Part shown: piece by piece, positions 10,271 to 20,089 of the stretch
Position numbering within the stretch: position 1 is the stretch's first letter
How the letters are laid out: each line of letters starts with the position of its first letter
Source of the DNA: Adiantum capillus-veneris
Lineage: Eukaryota > Streptophyta > Polypodiopsida > Polypodiales > Pteridaceae
DNA: 64,000 nucleotides
Assembly: GCA_014529385.2 (NCBI GenBank)
Contig: CM043958.1
Location: forward strand, 152,613,293-152,677,292
Reading direction: 5' to 3'
Notes under the pieces: model-generated
What the model was told of the DNA's origin: nothing
What the model saw: only the letters and a program-made list of their open reading frames with translations
Databases searched by the model: none
Program-made: the position numbers and the translations under genes

Positions 10271-11364
10271 TTGATTAAGTTATCCAAAATGGAGCGTAAA
10301 ATCAAATACAATGAACTGAAACAAGCCTTGAAGGAAGTTTGGACAACAAAAATGAAAATTGATGAGGAATCAAATGATCATAAATTCAATGCACCTTCCC
10401 ACTATAAGAAGTATACCATTCAGTATAGGAAAATCGTGGTGCAAAAACCCAAACGAGATCCCAAGGAACCAGGACCTTCATATGATGGGCCCAAAAATAC
10501 AAAATGCATCAACTTAGTAGAACCAGGCAAGGAACCTAAACTGGCATACATTGCCACAAACCTTACTGACGAAGAAGAGCAACTTCTAGTCGATACGCTC
10601 AGACAATACAAAGATGTCTTTGCATGGTCATACAAAAATCTAAAGTGGATAGATCTTGAGATCTCTCAGCACGCTATCCCCCTTAAGAGTGATGCCAGAT
10701 CCTTACACGTACAATGAAACTTTTGCCAAGAAAATTAAGGAGGAGATAGACAAACTGACGGACGCTAAGTTTATCTACGAGATTGAACACACTGATTGGA
10801 TGTCCCCAATTGTGGTGGTACCCAAAAAGAATGGCAAACTGCATGTCTGTGTAAACCTCAAATAGGTAAATGTAGCCACCATCAGGGATAACTATCCACT
10901 GCTAATAACAGATCATGTTATTGAGAGGGTAGCAGAGAAAGAGGCTTATAGTTTCTTGGATGGGTTCTCAGGCTACAACCAGTTGACGATTAAAGTGGAA
11001 GATCAACATAAGATAGCTTTTGCGACAAAGTGGGGTGTATTTGCCTTTTAACCTGACCAATGCTCGGGCTGCATTTCAAAGACTAATGAGCCATGTATTT
11101 AAATAATATCTCAAACAAGTTCTGGAGATCTACATGGATGATCTTTGTGTTCATTCTCATCAAAGAAGTAACCACATCACTCATTTGAGAAAAGTCTTTG
11201 AAAAATGCAGAACGTATCATATTTGTTTAAACTCAGAAAAATGCGTCTTCATGGTAAGACAAGGTAAAATTTTGGGACACATTGTATTCAAAAACGGAAT
11301 TTCAATTGAGAAGGTACAAATAATTGATGCACTACCAAGACCAACAAAAATAAAAGAAGTGTAA
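10271..11364 (+). pseudogene. Ty3/gypsy reverse transcriptase domain (element 1)
   Basis: In order: a pre-RT segment ('QYKDVFAWSYKNLKWID'), the fingers ('DWMSPIVVVPKKNGKLHVCVN', up to 10865), a stop at 10863, then the palm ('YSFLDGFSGYNQL') in the same frame, a frame change near 11046, and the catalytic Y-M-D-D at 11131-11142. This is followed by 'KCVFMVRQGKILGHIV'. The set of motifs is the standard RT of Ty3/gypsy elements. Catalytic Asp residues are present. Loss of function comes from stops and frameshifts. Confidence 0.9.
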
Positions 11365-11820
11365 GCATTTATGGGGCGTTGTGGGTACTATAGGAATTTC
11401 ATATATATGTATGCTGTAATAGCTAAGCCATTGTACGTCCTCATTGCTAAGTTCAAATGGACGGAGGAATGTGAGCAGGCTTTCCAAAATTTGAAGCAGC
11501 AATTAATTTCAGCTCTAATTTTGCAAGCCCCTGACTGGAGAAAAATCTTTCATGTCCATGTGGATGCATCAACCTATGCCATCGGGTGCATATTAGCCCA
11601 GCCAGGAGAGAAGAAAATGGATTTTTCCATTTGCTACTCTAGTCGGTAACTAAACAACATAGAGAGAAATTATACCACTACAAAAAGAGAAGGGGGTGGG
11701 AATGATCTATGATGTCAAGAAATTTAGAGACTACCTTCTAAAAAACAAGTTTGTCTTCTTCGTGGATCACCAAGCACTGCTATATCTAGTAAACAAATCT
11801 TGCAACACTTGAAGAATTGT
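11365..11820 (+). pseudogene. Ty3 RNase H domain (element 1)
   Basis: 'FMGRCGYYRNFI' and 'FKWTEECEQAFQNLK' are the RT-RNase H connection. 'FHVHVDASTYAIGCILAQ' (about 11547-11600) carries the first catalytic Asp of RNase H. After a stop at 11647 the sequence continues with 'KKFRDYLLKNKFVFFVDHQAL', the third conserved block with 'DHQ'. The RNase H would remove the RNA template during cDNA synthesis. Confidence 0.85.
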
Positions 11821-12039
11821 TCCGCTGGTTTATAGTATTGCTTGAGTTTGACTTCATGGGAGTTGTAAAAAAGGGGACCACACACACAAGAGCAGATCAT
11901 CTTTCATGACTATTTCATGGGAAAGCACCTGAGCGTGTCGATGATTACCTTCTTGATTTATATCTGTTTAACATCCAAATGGTGCCAAGATGGAGCGAAG
12001 AGGTCATTCCTCTACTTCACAATTAGCTCATTGCAGATA

Positions 12040-13157
12040 GAAAGACAATCATCAATTATCTATCAAACAAAAAATCTCCAACTCTTAGCAGGTCGGTTAT
12101 ACAAACATGGTAAGGATGAGATATTGAGACTATGTGTACAGCCTGGAGAAACCACCTACTACCTCAAACAAGCTCATATACACAATATGGGATTTCACAA
12201 TGAAGAAACATAGACAAGCCAATGGCTACATATATTGGGCGTCTACTGGTCAAACATGGAACACAGTGTCCATACATATATAAAATTCTGTGATAGTTGT
12301 ACAAAACAACCCCCAGTGGAACATGCCACTCAGTTTCGAGTAGTACAAACACCGAAATGGAGTGCTCACATAGTTGAGTACTTAAAAAACCAGACCTTTC
12401 CAGAGAAATGGGGCAAAGCAAGAATGAAAATTGTACAAGAAGAGGCCAAAAACTATCTTCTCATTGCCAACCAACTATATAGGTGGGGAAAGGACAAACA
12501 ACTACGGCTGTGTGCTGTTACAAAAAGCAAATATTACGTTATCTTAGATCAAGCACACTCAGGGTAGCCAAGGGGACATTTCTCAACTGATAAAACAGAA
12601 AAGCTCGTACTACACTCAGGCATATGGTGGCCAACCCTAATTATGGATGCAAAGGTATATGTCAAACGATGTGATGAATGTCAACGTACAAAACCACCCC
12701 AAAGGAGAGATGAAATCACACGAAGGCCAATGATGGGAGTACGTGCTTTTTCCAAATGGGGCATTGACTTCATTGGTCCCATCATACCTCCCGGATACAT
12801 GACAAAATGGACGGAAGCAAAAGTGACCCAAAAAACGATGTAATAACTACAGCTCGGTTCCTTTTCAAAAACTTCTTTACCATATATGGACTACCTATCG
12901 AAATAGTGAGTAATAGGGGAACACACTTTTTAGACGACGTCATTGAAAGCCTCCTTGACGAATTCATGGTAGTCCATCGCAAATCGGCACTCTATGATCC
13001 GCAAGCTAATGGGCATATAGAGAGTACCAACAAAATCTTATGCACCGTACTCACCAAAATAGTCAACGACTCAAGAAATGATTGGAATCAAAAGCTACAC
13101 ACAGCCTTATGGGCTTACAGAGTAGCTTTTAAAACTTCCATCAGAACAACTCCCTAA
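12040..13157 (+). pseudogene. Integrase with two zinc-binding modules and a mutated core (element 1)
   Basis: Two successive H-x6-H...C-x2-C modules are visible: His codons at 12175/12196 with Cys at 12289/12298, and His at 12556/12577 with Cys at 12670/12679. Both follow the same lead-in ('AGRLYKHGKDEILRLC' and 'ANQLYRWGKDKQLRLC'). The DDE core follows: Asp in 'WGIDFIGP' (12766), Asn instead of the second Asp in 'VSNRGTHF' (12912), and Glu in 'ANGHIESTNK' (13020). The segment between the first Asp and 'TKWTEA' is short by about 15-20 residues, a deletion. Integrase would join the cDNA to host DNA. This copy cannot. Confidence 0.88.
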
Positions 13158-13298
13158 TGGAATTCCTAATCAAAACCTTGAGAGTGGCAACATAATTAGG
13201 ATGGACAGCCCATGAGTATCGAAGAGACTAGACACCTGGAACGATTAGATGAAACCAGACTTAGAGCGATAGCTGGGATATATGCTTAGAAAAAACAA

Positions 13299-13640
13299 AT
13301 GAAGGCTTTTCATGAGCAACACGTGATTGGCAAAGAGTTCCAAAAAAGGGATTACGTTCTAATGTATACCCTCAAACAACACTCCAAAAAAATCAAAAAG
13401 CAAGGGATGGAGCCTTTTGTAATACATGATATATCACCAAGTGGCACCATCAAGCTTGCAACATTAGCAGGAGAGGAGATGCCTAATTGGACGAGTGGCT
13501 ATAGATTAAAGAAATATCTTCTTTCGCTAACACCAGAAGAACTCACAACACTACATGCAGCAGCTCAGCGCAGACGTCAAGCACAGGACATTCAGGAACA
13601 AGCACCACAGGAAGCCAAACTCAGATTATTAAAGCGCAAA
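13299..13640 (+). pseudogene. Integrase C-terminal domain (element 1)
   Basis: 'KRDYVLMYTLKQHSKKIKK' then 'GMEPFVIHDISPSGTIKLATL' matches the C-terminal integrase motif (G-P-F/Y-x-V-x10-Y-x-L type) of Ty3 elements. A Gln/Ala/Arg-rich helical tail follows ('LHAAAQRRRQAQDIQEQAPQ'). The frame is open through 13910, so this domain is physically fused to the second protease-like domain. Confidence 0.75.
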
Positions 13641-13734
13641 GAGCAAACAAACTTCCAGAGGAAAGTACAACAAAATGATGCTATTGAGACTGCTCCGATA
13701 GCATCAATACAAACGACAACTACATTGTTAGGAG

Positions 13735-14041
13735 GAATGGATCTATGCATTCATTTACAACTTGCCGATAGCACCACCGAGCGAGCCTTAGTGGACACAA
13801 GGGCTAGAGCTAATGTGGTTAACTACTGCACTTTCAAAAAAATCATGTGGGAACCACTATGGGGTTCAAAGTCGCAAACAAAGGCACCATGGACAGTCCG
13901 GGCCACATAAATTTACCAATCACCATTGCTGGAACAATTTATCCGCATCAATTTCATGTGGTCGACGATCAGCATCTTAACGAAGCAGTTATTCTAGGAG
14001 TGACGTGGATGCACACTTATCAATCCACACCAAACTGGTAG
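13735..14041 (+). pseudogene. Second retropepsin-like domain, downstream of integrase (element 1)
   Basis: 'MDLCIHLQLADSTTERALVD' leads into D-T-R-A at 13794 (D-T-G-A expected, with Gly changed to Arg). A frameshift follows near 13847, then 'INLPITIAGTIYPHQFHVVD' and 'EAVILGVTWMHTYQ', which corresponds to the 'ILGRPWI' end of a retropepsin. Strand order and motif spacing fit a whole aspartic protease fold. It is distinct in sequence from the protease at 9066-9480 and lies in the unusual place 3' of integrase. Confidence 0.65.
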
Positions 14042-14640
14042 GACAATACCTTACTCCTCAAACACGAGGACCAATCTTTTGCCTCTACCATCGCCACATG
14101 CACCAGCTCAACGATATTCCACAACAGTGGTCAAGAAAATATGGGTTAAAAAATCCATCATGCAAATCAATCCTAAGCAATTGTGGATACCAAAACGACA
14201 AACCAATATGAGTCAGCATACATTGCCTACACAGAAATCAAACCTCAGCAAATTGCCTACCGCTTTTGTCACACGACCTAAGCCAATGGAACACTACTTT
14301 TGACAACTAAACATTGTCAAGTGGGTATGGCAACCAAAACAAACTCGCTCACACGATGCCTCTTCTGACGAATCCAAACTCAAGCAATCTCAGTGCAACA
14401 CAACCATCAGCATCAAAACTTTTGCAGGTCATAGTCAAACACAGAGTACGTCTTCTTCAATTTCTATTTTCGGACCACGCAGCTTCAAGGCAACCTTGCC
14501 ACCAATAGCCACTAAACATATTGTTCACCACCTCTCTCTTGCAAAGCATTTTGTTGCCCCATGCATATCCTTCATCAGCATCATAGAGCCACACTATATA
14601 GCTATGCATAGACATGAGCTTTGTTCACATGCACTCTGAC
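14042..14640 (+). pseudogene. Degenerate 3' tail of the element 1 pol region
   Basis: From 14311 one frame stays open for about 105 codons to a stop near 14640 (starting 'NIVKWVWQPKQTRSHDASS'). It is Ser/His-rich and has no domain I recognise. The stretch before it is broken into short frames. It probably extends the protease-like domain's polyprotein. Confidence 0.4.
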
Positions 14641-14662
14641 ACATGTTCGTCGGGGATGACTC

Positions 14663-14680
14663 ACTCTAGGAAGGGGGAAA
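14663..14680 (+). promoter_or_regulatory. Polypurine-tract-like site
   Basis: The purine-rich AGGAAGGGGGAAA at about 14666-14679 is followed by TGCGGCAGG. This looks like a polypurine tract next to an LTR start, but no matching LTR end or second copy is found in the window. It may mark the true 3' end of the pol-bearing element. Confidence 0.35.
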
Positions 14681-15263
14681 CTGCGGCAGGATTATCATTA
14701 GTATATACTATTATTATCATCTTACTTTTTTTCTTCTTCTTTTCTTTCTTTTTCTTTAAAAACCAAGTTTTTCAGAGCCTTACAAACTCTTAGTTAGCAT
14801 AATCATGAGCCATACCGTCACCATCTAATACCAGAATAAGAGTATTTATATATAAGGAGACTACACTAATTTTGGCTAATTTTTGGCCCGACTAATAATC
14901 ATTGTAAATAATTTTGTTTTACAAAAAAAGCAAAAAACGATAGATAATCAACAAAAATTTGATAAATCGAGCCAGGAAAGTCGGAATTGACTTTTGAAAG
15001 CAAACGCCAAAACTTCAAAGCAAGGACTTCGAACATGGCAATATGGAAAGATTCGACACAAGATGAATTTTGAGCCAACTTTTGAAGGATCAAAACTACA
15101 GATCCAACACCATTTATCAATCGAGTGTTAGAATGACAAACGGTTCGAACTGCAGGTGATATGAACAACAAGATATGATCAATGGAGGTAAGTATTAATG
15201 GGGCATTCCGAGTAGACTAGGAATATATAGTCAAATGGGGCAACATAAGATCATTTGCATTCA

Positions 15264-15265
<2 letters not shown>

Positions 15266-15314
<49 letters not shown>
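15266..15314. repeat. (GA)n microsatellite
   Basis: About 24 uninterrupted AG units within the non-coding part of element 1. Confidence 0.95.
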
Positions 15315-15316
<2 letters not shown>

Positions 15317-15604
15317 ACAAGATTATAGAGTTTTTGGAGTTGTTTTTGCCCGCTACAACCACCTCGGTGGATCTTACTACACCAGATTTGACAGGTATGA
15401 TCATTAACCTTGCAAGAGCATGTGTGTATGTCCCGTACTGCATCAATAATGCCAAAACAACATATCAGAGCAATACAAAACCACAAAATCGGCAAACTAA
15501 CAGAGCCAATGGGAAGACCAAAACCCATCAAAAATATTTTACCAGAAGACCCAAAATAGCTGACAGAATTAGGCAGGACAAAAACAACAGCAAAAGGTGG
15601 TGGA

Positions 15605-15624
15605 ACATGGATCGCAATCCATGT
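15605..15624. repeat. Palindromic 20-mer, copy 1
   Basis: ACATGGATCGCAATCCATGT, one base away from a perfect palindrome. Confidence 0.85.
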
Positions 15625-15717
15625 TCCCCAAACCCCTAAAATCAGAGAAAATTGTACCCAAGCACCCACAGATGGCCAGGAACAAACTCCTATAGCTGGA
15701 TTTCCAAAAGCATCCCA

Positions 15718-15737
15718 ACATGGATTGCGGTCCATGT
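15718..15737. repeat. Palindromic 20-mer, copy 2
   Basis: ACATGGATTGCGGTCCATGT, an imperfect copy; followed by TCCTTTTTG as in other copies. Confidence 0.8.
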
Positions 15738-16434
15738 TCCTTTTTGACAAAATCAGGGCATGGGTGGCTCACTAGCAGGGGAATGCAAAAATAGTACTGG
15801 TGCCACAAAAATAATCACAAAAAATTGCTCTTAAGATCATCAAATACTCCTGGGTTGCTACCTTCAGTCTGCAAATGGTCTTTTGGCCAATTTCAAAAAG
15901 GAAAAGGATAGGATCCCAGAAGAAACTCAAGGAAAGGTCAATTACTGGGATGCCAGCAAAACTTATGAAAAGGGGCTAAGGACAGAGTTCTTGACAAGTT
16001 TGCAAATTGCTGCTAAAGCCAATTGGGAGATTTCACACTCTTCTCGGAGCCTATCAACAAGAAAATGTAACTTAAGGATAGTGGTAGGATCAAAACAAAG
16101 TACAGGATTACTTGCAAACTGGTGATAATTGCAGGATTCAATTTGTATTCTCAAATGCATTCAATGTCTGGTAGAATTTGCCAGGGAGCCAAGCAAAGCT
16201 ATGAACTACAAACCTAAATCATCCAAAATCAAGACAATGATAGATCTCAGGCAAAACATGAGTCCAAAAATAGTTGCCAAAAACAGATATGGTCAAAAAG
16301 GAAAAAACATGGCCATAAACTGGAAAACGGGTCAAACTAAGGAACAACATGTCTAAAGTTGAAAATATTTCACCAGTGTACTAGGAAAACCTATAGGAAC
16401 TATGTGCACAAGAACTATATCAAAATTTTGTCTA

Positions 16435-16454
16435 ACATGGATCGCGATCCATGT
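16435..16454. repeat. Palindromic 20-mer, copy 3 (perfect)
   Basis: ACATGGATCGCGATCCATGT equals its own reverse complement. It is followed by ACCTTTTTGCC. Confidence 0.92.
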
Positions 16455-16707
16455 ACCTTTTTGCCCAATAAAAGTAAAAACCATGCCATCTGATTCAATA
16501 TGTTCAAGAAAGCCAAGCCATGGAGTTTCAAGCCATTTGAATCCCAAAATCCACTTCAAAATGCCAAAAATCTCTAAGTCTACAAAAGGTTTCCAAAACT
16601 TAGCCCAAGTGTCAAACCATTGATCCAAATCCCAAAAATTTTGGACCAAGGCATCATCCAGATGAACCCTACCAAATTGTATCATCAGATTTCCAAAATG
16701 TTGCCCA

Positions 16708-16727
16708 ACATGGATCGCGATCCATGT
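16708..16727. repeat. Palindromic 20-mer, copy 4 (perfect)
   Basis: Identical to the perfect palindrome at 16435, followed by ACCTTC. Confidence 0.92.
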
Positions 16728-16820
16728 ACCTTCAACCCTAAATCCAGAGAATATAGCTTAGTAGCATCCCCATATGCCCAGGAATAACTTCCCCAAGTTA
16801 GAATTTCAAAATTCTTCCCA

Positions 16821-16840
16821 ACATGGATCGCAATTCATGT
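16821..16840. repeat. Palindromic 20-mer, copy 5
   Basis: ACATGGATCGCAATTCATGT, followed by TCCTTTTTGCC. A more diverged sixth copy lies in the 3' LTR near 20619-20636. Confidence 0.8.
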
Positions 16841-17023
16841 TCCTTTTTGCCAAAATTCATCTGCTATATTATATCCTTGTGCCTATAGTAATCCTAGATG
16901 CACTGGTGAAATTTGGTCAAATTTGAAGTAGTTTTGACAAAGTTATGCTCATTTTTCATTTCTGGTCAAGTTTACACTTTCCAATGGCTAAAACCTATTT
17001 TCAATGCTAAAATTCAAAACAAG

Positions 17024-20011
17024 ATGCCTGCAAGGAAAGCGCAAAGGGAGTGGAATGTGGCACCCTAAGAGATAACCGATATCTCATCAAATGAGAAAGC
17101 TCACATCACCGAACAGGTACTTGAAGCAATTCCGGCGAACATCTTTATCGGAAGGTTTCAAGCAGCAGACGGAGAAATAGTAAAGGCCACAATCTTTCCA
17201 CAGGAAATGTGGACTTTGCACCAAAAGCCAAAAGTGCAAGCAGGGGGCAGGTGCCTACAACTAGAGAACTTCTTACGACTGCCTCCTTGGGGAACGGACT
17301 TCATGTGAGCTCCCGAGCTTATAAGTTCAATTCAGTATAAATGGGAAGCAACTCTGATGAACAAGGATGGGGTAGTCGTCAAGGTAAAGATCACAATAGA
17401 AATTATAAATGAAGCCCTCCACTTGCCGCAAGGCACGCACAATCTATTGCAAAATACAAAGACAGTAGACAATGATAAAGCCTTCCTGAAGCAACCAGGC
17501 CACAAGCTGACGTATCAAGATTTGATATACTCAAAAACTGAACTGCCATTGCGTCTTATATCGCAACACTTCAAAGTGCAGAAGTCGCCCTGATATACAA
17601 AACCTTTGTTGCACATGGCAGTGGTGATGGCAAATAGGCTTGGTAGAAGGAAGAGTGGTCAATTGCAACTTCGGCAATTATCTCCTTGACAATATTGTTG
17701 AAGAAAACCTGAGGGGAGCCAAAGAAGCAAAGCCTATCAAGCACTGGGAATGATCGATGATCTACCGCCAGTCGAAGCACAGATAGATCTAATCCACAGA
17801 TCCAAAAGAGCAGTAAGACTAGTGGCAGGACCTTACACAAGGCCAAAACCAGAAGTCAAATAGACAAGGCAAACCGCACCTTTAAAGGATTCTGACAGAA
17901 GTGAGAAGACCAAGTCAGATGCTCGGAGTAGCCAGGAAGAAGGGTCCCAACCAAGAGACACTCCTTCGGAGTACCAGTCTTCGGAGGAGGAGCAGGATAG
18001 CTGATACACACTTTGATATACTCAATTGAGGAAAAAAAATTGTGCACATGGCATTGAGGAAAAGGCTCCACCAACAAAAGCATGATCAGAAACAAACCCA
18101 AGGAACAAAAGTGGATGATGAGAAAGAGGAGGAAGAAGCCAAAAATATTTCACTACTACGCAGACAGATAGTGGCTTTAGATAGTGCCACAACCTCTGCT
18201 GCTCTAGAAGATTCAAAACAAAGAGAAAAGCAAACTGAGGAGGCTGAACAATCGGATCAGGGCCAAAAAGACCAGCATAGGCCAAGATCTCCACGATCAC
18301 AAGCGGCTATGGAGGAAGGAGCGGAGATAGTTAAATCCTTTGACATTGATGCTCACTTAGAGCAGATCAAGCTAGGAGTTGGAGTTAGAAGATACCAAGA
18401 AAGAAGCATCTAGGATGGCAGCAGAGTCCTTGCAACAGCTAAAGCAAAAAATAGAGGCACTAGAGAAGGCACAACTCTAGGCACAATCAAAGTTGCAAAG
18501 AGAACAAGAGAATGTAGCCTACTATTACAAGGAGATGCAACAATTTAACAAGGCAAACTCCGCATTGCAGATCAAGCAGCAACGTCTCAAGGAGGAGGCT
18601 ACCAAAGAAAGAGAACGAAATGAGAAGCTGCAAGGCTCGTATGCGGTGGTTAGTAGATCTTTGACTCAGCTCTTGGCCATACAAGAGACCCCCTTCTACT
18701 CAATGACGACTGCAAGATCTACCTCCTTGAGTCAAGAAATTAAAGAGTTGAAAGAAGCCCTGACTCAAGAAAAATATGACAGACAGATCATTACAGCAGG
18801 ACATAGGGCCATGCAACAAGGCAAGATGAGGAAATCAAAGAATTAAAAAAGCAGTTGATTGAGGCAAGAGGAGACTTAGCAACTTTGAGAGCAAATCAGA
18901 CAAAGTATCAACAGGCCCCAGGGGAATTTGAGCAAGAAGGAGGATTCAAACAGTCCATATTTGAAGCTCATCCAACAAAGGTGCCCACTACCAGCACGGG
19001 GAAAGGAACGCAGGAATCTGCAAATCCAGCCACGACATCCACTTCGGAGTCGGCAAGGGACAAAATTCAGCACTAGATCTCAAAAGTAAAGGACCCCTCG
19101 CACAAAGCTTATATGCAGTATGAACTGAAGGTGCTGGAATCGGCTATCCTCCTCATGATTACTCCAAATGAGGTAGTAAAGAATCTCGGACAGGAGATGA
19201 TCGCCCTACCACTGATGCGACAAGACGTTAAATTATGGCAACAAAAAATACTCCCTGAACTTGAACCAAACAACAGAGGTGACTACAGGGAGGTTCCTGT
19301 CATGGCACTTCAAATTCAGACAATCATTGATAATCAACCCCTTTGGTGAAAGAAATGGTTTGATAAGAGGCCAACAGATGAAACCTATTACAGGATGCTC
19401 CCCAGTATCTCAGGATCCACTCCACTTACTGTCCCATTGACAGAAGGCGATGTTGGGACAACTTTTACATTTGGCAAAGCAAAAGACCGACAATGCTAAA
19501 CTACTCAGTAATCACAAAGCCTCTCAATAATAACCCACCATCCGAACAATTCATGGTTCAAACTCTAAAAGGGGTAATCAACATGATGAAGGATCTCGCC
19601 TGTCAAATGTTTGTAAATATTTCCCGGATGCTCATCACCTGCATTACAGCTTTCAATGATATAGAAGCAGCAGAGCATCCCTGGCAAATATTTATTGAAG
19701 GCATGCGAGGCATTTGCTGGAATATGGAGACTGAAATCCCAACCAGGAATATCATCATGGGATTATATGCAAGAGTCATGTTTCTGCCCTCTCATTACAT
19801 GCAGACCTTCAAAGAGACGTTCGTGACCGGCTTCTTTGAAGTGGACTCTTCCATATTTAATCCCATGACAAAAGATCTGTCAGCTGGTCACATTGCCTAT
19901 CAAAGTACCCTCAGCAGCAATCCCTTCCGAGAGTTGGCCACCAAAGTAGAGATTGAAGCAAGAACTCAGAAGTTCAGGAACCTCACTGCAACGCTTGAGA
20001 GAAGACAATAA
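17024..20011 (+). pseudogene. Large 3' ORF of element 1 with central coiled coil, function unknown
   Basis: An ATG at 17024 opens 'MPARKAQREWNVAP', then a TAA (17066) and an in-frame continuation with 'VLEAIPANIFIGRFQAADG' and 'LRLPPWGTDF'. 17357-17593 continues ('EALHLPQGTHNLLQ', 'ELPLRLISQHFKVQKS'). The middle (18042-18850) is Glu/Lys/Gln-rich with heptad-like spacing, a likely coiled coil. 19113-20011 is a helical C-terminal part ('EHPWQIFIEGMRGICWN'). Original length would be near 1000 residues. Several frameshifts and stops break it. I do not recognise a characterised domain. Its stop lies 66 bases before a polypurine tract and LTR, so it is probably the 3'-most gene of the element. Confidence 0.6.
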
Positions 20012-20076
20012 CATACACTCAGAGACGGCTTGCACGAGGATGGCTTACACTCATTGCACGAGGACGTGCAATGAAT

Positions 20077-20089
20077 AGGAAGGAGGGAA
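20077..20089 (+). promoter_or_regulatory. Polypurine tract of element 1
   Basis: AGGAAGGAGGGAA directly precedes the TG that starts the 3' LTR. Its position and composition fit the plus-strand primer site of an LTR retrotransposon. Confidence 0.75.

Larger units (their letters stand above)
14681..17023 (+). other. Non-coding stretch of element 1 with dispersed palindromes
   Basis: No reading frame with a recognisable domain on either strand. The stretch contains a GA microsatellite (15266-15314) and five copies of a 20-bp palindrome-like motif, listed separately. Apparent minus-strand frames with 'GTWIAIHV' come from the repeated motif itself. It is either a long untranslated spacer or an LTR plus leader between two joined elements. 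Confidence 0.6.

Noticed and set aside
15217-15750. 177-codon minus-strand frame in the non-coding part of element 1
   Set aside because: Its length comes from a GA microsatellite and from the palindromic repeats ('GTWIAIHV' is the repeat translated); no domain or codon bias.
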